A DNA stretch of 64,000 nt from Flavobacterium sp. DG2-3. GTDB taxonomy: Bacteria; Bacteroidota; Bacteroidia; Flavobacteriales; Flavobacteriaceae. Shown here piece after piece: positions 61,925 to 64,000 of this stretch; position 1 is the first letter of the stretch; each line of letters starts with the position of its first letter. The position numbers and the translations under genes were made by a program. Location of the stretch: the NCBI RefSeq assembly GCF_030730925.1, contig NZ_JAVAMB010000001.1, positions 310,001 through 374,000 on the forward strand, read 5' to 3'. The notes beneath the pieces are model-generated. The model worked only from the letters and a program-made list of their open reading frames with translations. It was not told where the DNA came from and ran no database searches.

Positions 61925-62012
61925 GATTCGCAAAGTTTTTTTTAATCTCGCAAAGTCGCGAAGGCGCAAAGTTGTTTTGTGTTTTGTCTGGCTGAGCGGA
62001 GTCGAAGCCCGC
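61925..62012. repeat. Cluster of CGCAAAG and GGCTGAGCGGAGTCGAAGCC repeat words
   Basis: CGCAAAGTTTTTTTTAATC and CGCGAAGGCGCAAAGTTGTT are followed by GGCTGAGCGGAGTCGAAGCC (about 61990-62009). The last word occurs inverted in the element at 62341-62426. It occupies most of the gap between the small basic protein and the CDGSH gene. Confidence 0.65.
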
Positions 62013-62054
62013 AAAGTGATTCTACGATTTTGCCACGAAAGCGAAAAATTTTGT

Positions 62055-62231
62055 CTATACGCTTTGTGTATCAGACTCGTCATCTTTTTTTTGCTGATTC
62101 ATTTTTGTGATTATCTCTTTCAATCGTAAAGCTCTTTCTTTTTTCTCTTCTTGAACTTTAGCTTTTTTACGTTTTAGCAATTTGGTATGCAAAGCTTTAT
62201 TTTTTGAATCTTTTTGAGGTCCTTTTGCCAT
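62055..62231 (-). CDS. Small highly basic uncharacterised protein
   Basis: 58 residues from the ATG at 62231 (an upstream ATG at 62255 overlaps the -7 box). Very rich in Lys, with a helical middle (KLLKRKKAKVQEEKKERALR) and an acidic tail (KKDDESDTQSV). It opens MAKGPQKDSKNKALHT. No family assigned; the composition suggests RNA, ribosome or DNA binding, which is inference only. It is likely real because of the matched promoter and its uniform amphipathic pattern. Confidence 0.65.
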   Translation of the reverse strand: MAKGPQKDSKNKALHTKLLKRKKAKVQEEKKERALRLKEIITKMNQQKKDDESDTQSV

Positions 62232-62252
62232 AACTATCAATTTTGAATAGTA

Positions 62253-62260
62253 CAAAGATA
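62253..62260 (-). promoter_or_regulatory. -7 box TATCTTTG of the small basic protein
   Basis: A perfect minus-strand match, 21 bp upstream of the ATG at 62231; no good -33 TTG. Confidence 0.5.
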
Positions 62261-62273
62261 AGTATTATGATGT

Positions 62274-62560
62274 TTTTGCCACGAAGACTCAAAGGCTCTA
62301 AGTTTTTATTTTAACGCGTAATGTATATAATTCACAAAGATTGTCAGGCTGAGCGTCCCGAGAATTCGAGAGAAGCCCCGCACAGTGATTCAGCAAACGT
62401 GGCTTCGACTCCGCTCAGCCTGACAAAACAACAAAAACTCTGCGCCTTTGCGAGATTAAAAAACTTCGTGTCTTAGCGTCTTCGTGGCAAAACATAACAA
62501 AAAACTCCGCGCCTTTGCGAAATTAAAAAACTTCGTGCCTTAGCGCTTTAGTGGCTAAAA
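62274..62560. repeat. Nested composite repeat filling the gap before the GH43 gene
   Basis: Outer arms TTTTGCCACGAAGAC (62274-62288) and GTCTTCGTGGCAAAA (62478-62492). Inner arms TTGTCAGGCTGAGCG (62341-62355) and CGCTCAGCCTGACAA (62412-62426). On the right lies a direct duplication of about 41 bp (62438-62478 and 62505-62545, core GCGCCTTTGCGA) with a few differences. The gap has no coding potential. Confidence 0.88.
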
Positions 62561-62562
62561 CC

Positions 62563-64000
62563 TTAAAGCGCTTTATAAACAAAATTCTTAAACTTCACGT
62601 TTCCTTTTCCGATCGAGCAAAGTCCAATTCTTAAACCAAGAAAACCGCTTAAAACATTATGATTGTAACCTGAAACTTCTACCGAATTTTCAATCTTTTT
62701 CCAGTCTTTTCCATCGAGACTATAAAACATATCTACGGTGTTTTTAATGTTTTTAAGTTTAAGAAAGACTTTTCGTTTATGCGTATCTTTTTCTGTTGGA
62801 AATTGCCATCCTCTCAAATTGGCTAAAATATTGTTTTGATCGGCCAAAATTCCTGAATAATATTGTTTGTCATAAAACAAAACAAGTCCGCCTACAGCAT
62901 CGCCTTCTATTTCCATTTCGACTTCAGCTGAATAGGAATGCCCTCCCGGAACGACAACAAGAGGCGAACTATTTCCAACACCATCTCCTTTACCTTCAAT
63001 TGTCAAAGTATTGTCGGCAACCTTAAATCTCGAACTTTCTACTCCATTATAAAACTTCCATTGTGGTTTTAGAGCCGAACCATCGAAATTATCACTCAAA
63101 GAAAATTCAGGAAGCTTTTTTCCTTCAGGCTTTGCAATCGGTTTGTCCGTTTCAATTCCATTTGGAATTTTGTACCAGCCGTCTTTTGTCCATTCTACAG
63201 GCTGCAATAAAGTTTGGCGCCCTAAGTTGTAATATCCGTTTTCATAACCGTGAAAAATCATCCACCATTTTCCGTTTGCATCTTCAAAAACGGTGCTATG
63301 TCCTTTTGACCACCAAGTTTCAGAACTGCTGTTTGTTCGAACAACTGGATTATGCGGCGAGTTTTCCCAAGGTCCAAGTGGCGATTTTGATCGTGCCGAA
63401 ATCACCATATGACTTGTTGCGGGTCCTGCAGTTCCACCTTCGGCAACGGTTAAATAATAATATTCTCCTCTTTTGAATAATTTTGGGCCTTCCATACAAA
63501 AACATTCAATACTCCATTCGCGCGGAATTTTCCAACCATCATAAACATGCTTTAATTCGCTCGTTACCGAAAGTCCATCTTTTGAAAGTGCGACATATCC
63601 GCCGTTGCTAAAATACAAGAATCGATTTCCTTTTTCGTCTGCAACATGTCCAGGATCAATATTTCCGATTTTCAAATCTACAGGTTCACTCCACGGACCG
63701 TTTATAGAATTTGCTGTTACGACAAAATTGGTGTTATTCGCCGGAAAATAGATGTAATACTTATTGTTGTATTTAATTAAATCTGGCGCCCAAACAGCTC
63801 CAACATATTTATGAAGCGCATTGGTTACAGGTTCCCAATTCATTAAATCGGTCGAATGCCAAATTAAAAGTCCAGGGTAATAATCGAATGAAGAATGTAC
63901 AACGTAATAATCTTTTCCATCTCGAAGCAAACTCGGATCGGGATAATCTCCTGCAAAAATCGGATTATTGAATTTATTTTCTTTTAAAATCTTCTCGGAT
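62563..64000 (-). CDS. Glycoside hydrolase family 43 enzyme (5' end beyond window)
   Basis: The frame is open to the right edge, so the N-terminus, and probably a signal peptide, lies outside; 478 codons plus the stop are visible. The five-bladed GH43 core begins with AGDYPDPSLLRDGKDYYVV (catalytic Asp in DPS). It continues with GAVWAPDLIKYNNKYYIYF and the acid Glu in CFCMEGPKLF. The C-terminal 190 or so residues are a concanavalin-like beta-sandwich (LSDNFDGSALKPQWKFY, VGGLVLFYDKQYYSGIL, LGLRIGLCSIGKGNVKFKNF), as in beta-xylosidase C-terminal domains. GH43 enzymes cut arabinose or xylose linkages in plant polysaccharides; it probably belongs to a polysaccharide-utilisation locus continuing to the right. 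A translation start inside the window would need a TTG at 63930; the upstream frame clearly continues the domain. Confidence 0.92.
   Translation of the reverse strand, partial: SEKILKENKFNNPIFAGDYPDPSLLRDGKDYYVVHSSFDYYPGLLIWHSTDLMNWEPVTNALHKYVGAVWAPDLIKYNNKYYIYFPANNTNFVVTANSINGPWSEPVDLKIGNIDPGHVADEKGNRFLYFSNGGYVALSKDGLSVTSELKHVYDGWKIPREWSIECFCMEGPKLFKRGEYYYLTVAEGGTAGPATSHMVISARSKSPLGPWENSPHNPVVRTNSSSETWWSKGHSTVFEDANGKWWMIFHGYENGYYNLGRQTLLQPVEWTKDGWYKIPNGIETDKPIAKPEGKKLPEFSLSDNFDGSALKPQWKFYNGVESSRFKVADNTLTIEGKGDGVGNSSPLVVVPGGHSYSAEVEMEIEGDAVGGLVLFYDKQYYSGILADQNNILANLRGWQFPTEKDTHKRKVFLKLKNIKNTVDMFYSLDGKDWKKIENSVEVSGYNHNVLSGFLGLRIGLCSIGKGNVKFKNFVYKAL

Noticed and set aside
61758..62129. Plus-strand open frame of 123 codons
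   Set aside because: It overlaps the CDGSH gene and the small basic protein in antisense and runs through repeat words. The opposing genes have recognisable motifs or a matched promoter.
36057..62560. Insertion sequences or prophage responsible for the repeats
   Set aside because: No transposase, integrase, phage structural gene or att-like duplication was found in the window.

Overview
The window looks like the chromosome of a gliding, polymer-degrading Flavobacterium (Bacteroidota), close in style to F. johnsoniae. The evidence is AT-rich DNA, four very large proteins with type IX secretion (T9SS) type C tails, TAnnTTTG -7 promoter boxes instead of Shine-Dalgarno-led starts, DUF4270, DUF4286 and DUF805 proteins, a short AtpC, a fused OlsF aminolipid synthase, and a GH43 enzyme. 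I see no rRNA, tRNA, CRISPR array, integrase, transposase gene or prophage.

Region 1 (1-18.7 kb) is an accessory surface-protein island. Four huge exported proteins carry different N-terminal architectures: glycine-rich plus seven 98-residue repeats; fourteen delta-60 propeller repeats; beta-helix, GEVED, lectin and PKD-like; duplicated beta-sandwich plus PA14. They share one type of C-terminal module of several hundred residues ending in a T9SS type C signal. A lone recX sits between two of them. The C-terminal modules of the third and fourth proteins form an inverted pair and could recombine.

Region 2 (18.7-33.1 kb) is core metabolism and envelope: a BioF-like synthase, an NAD(P)-binding protein, atpD-atpC, a TonB-dependent receptor with a downstream SGNH lipoprotein, then glmS, a DUF4270 lipoprotein and a degenerate glycogen-synthase-like protein, divergent from panC-panD.

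Region 3 (33.1-49 kb) holds an esterase-fold protein with Asp at the nucleophile elbow, radA, a GT51 glycosyltransferase with an AsmA-like N-terminal half, a Tas-like aldo/keto reductase, a RelE/ParE toxin-antitoxin pair flanked by repeats, an OmpA lipoprotein, xthA, olsF, a DUF805/TM2 membrane-protein cluster, a 2-hydroxyacid dehydrogenase and nhaA.

Region 4 (49-58.4 kb) is a mostly minus-strand housekeeping run: proC, mgtE, rsmA (overlapping mgtE), a DUF4286 protein, a TPR protein, lgt, serS and two poorly characterised proteins. Region 5 (58.6-64 kb) holds small lipoproteins, a PhzF-family protein, a CDGSH protein, a tiny basic protein and a GH43 gene cut by the right edge.

Another theme is dispersed intergenic repeats: several families of nested inverted repeats fill the gaps between 33 and 62 kb, apparently without any transposase gene in the window. 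Minus-strand and plus-strand genes are commonly separated by hairpin terminators. Several TAnnTTTG boxes fall inside the longest possible reading frames and so argue for shorter starts (panC, xthA, nhaA, the small basic protein). For panD and bioF the box lies only 4-5 bases from the ATG, implying leaderless or nearly leaderless mRNAs.
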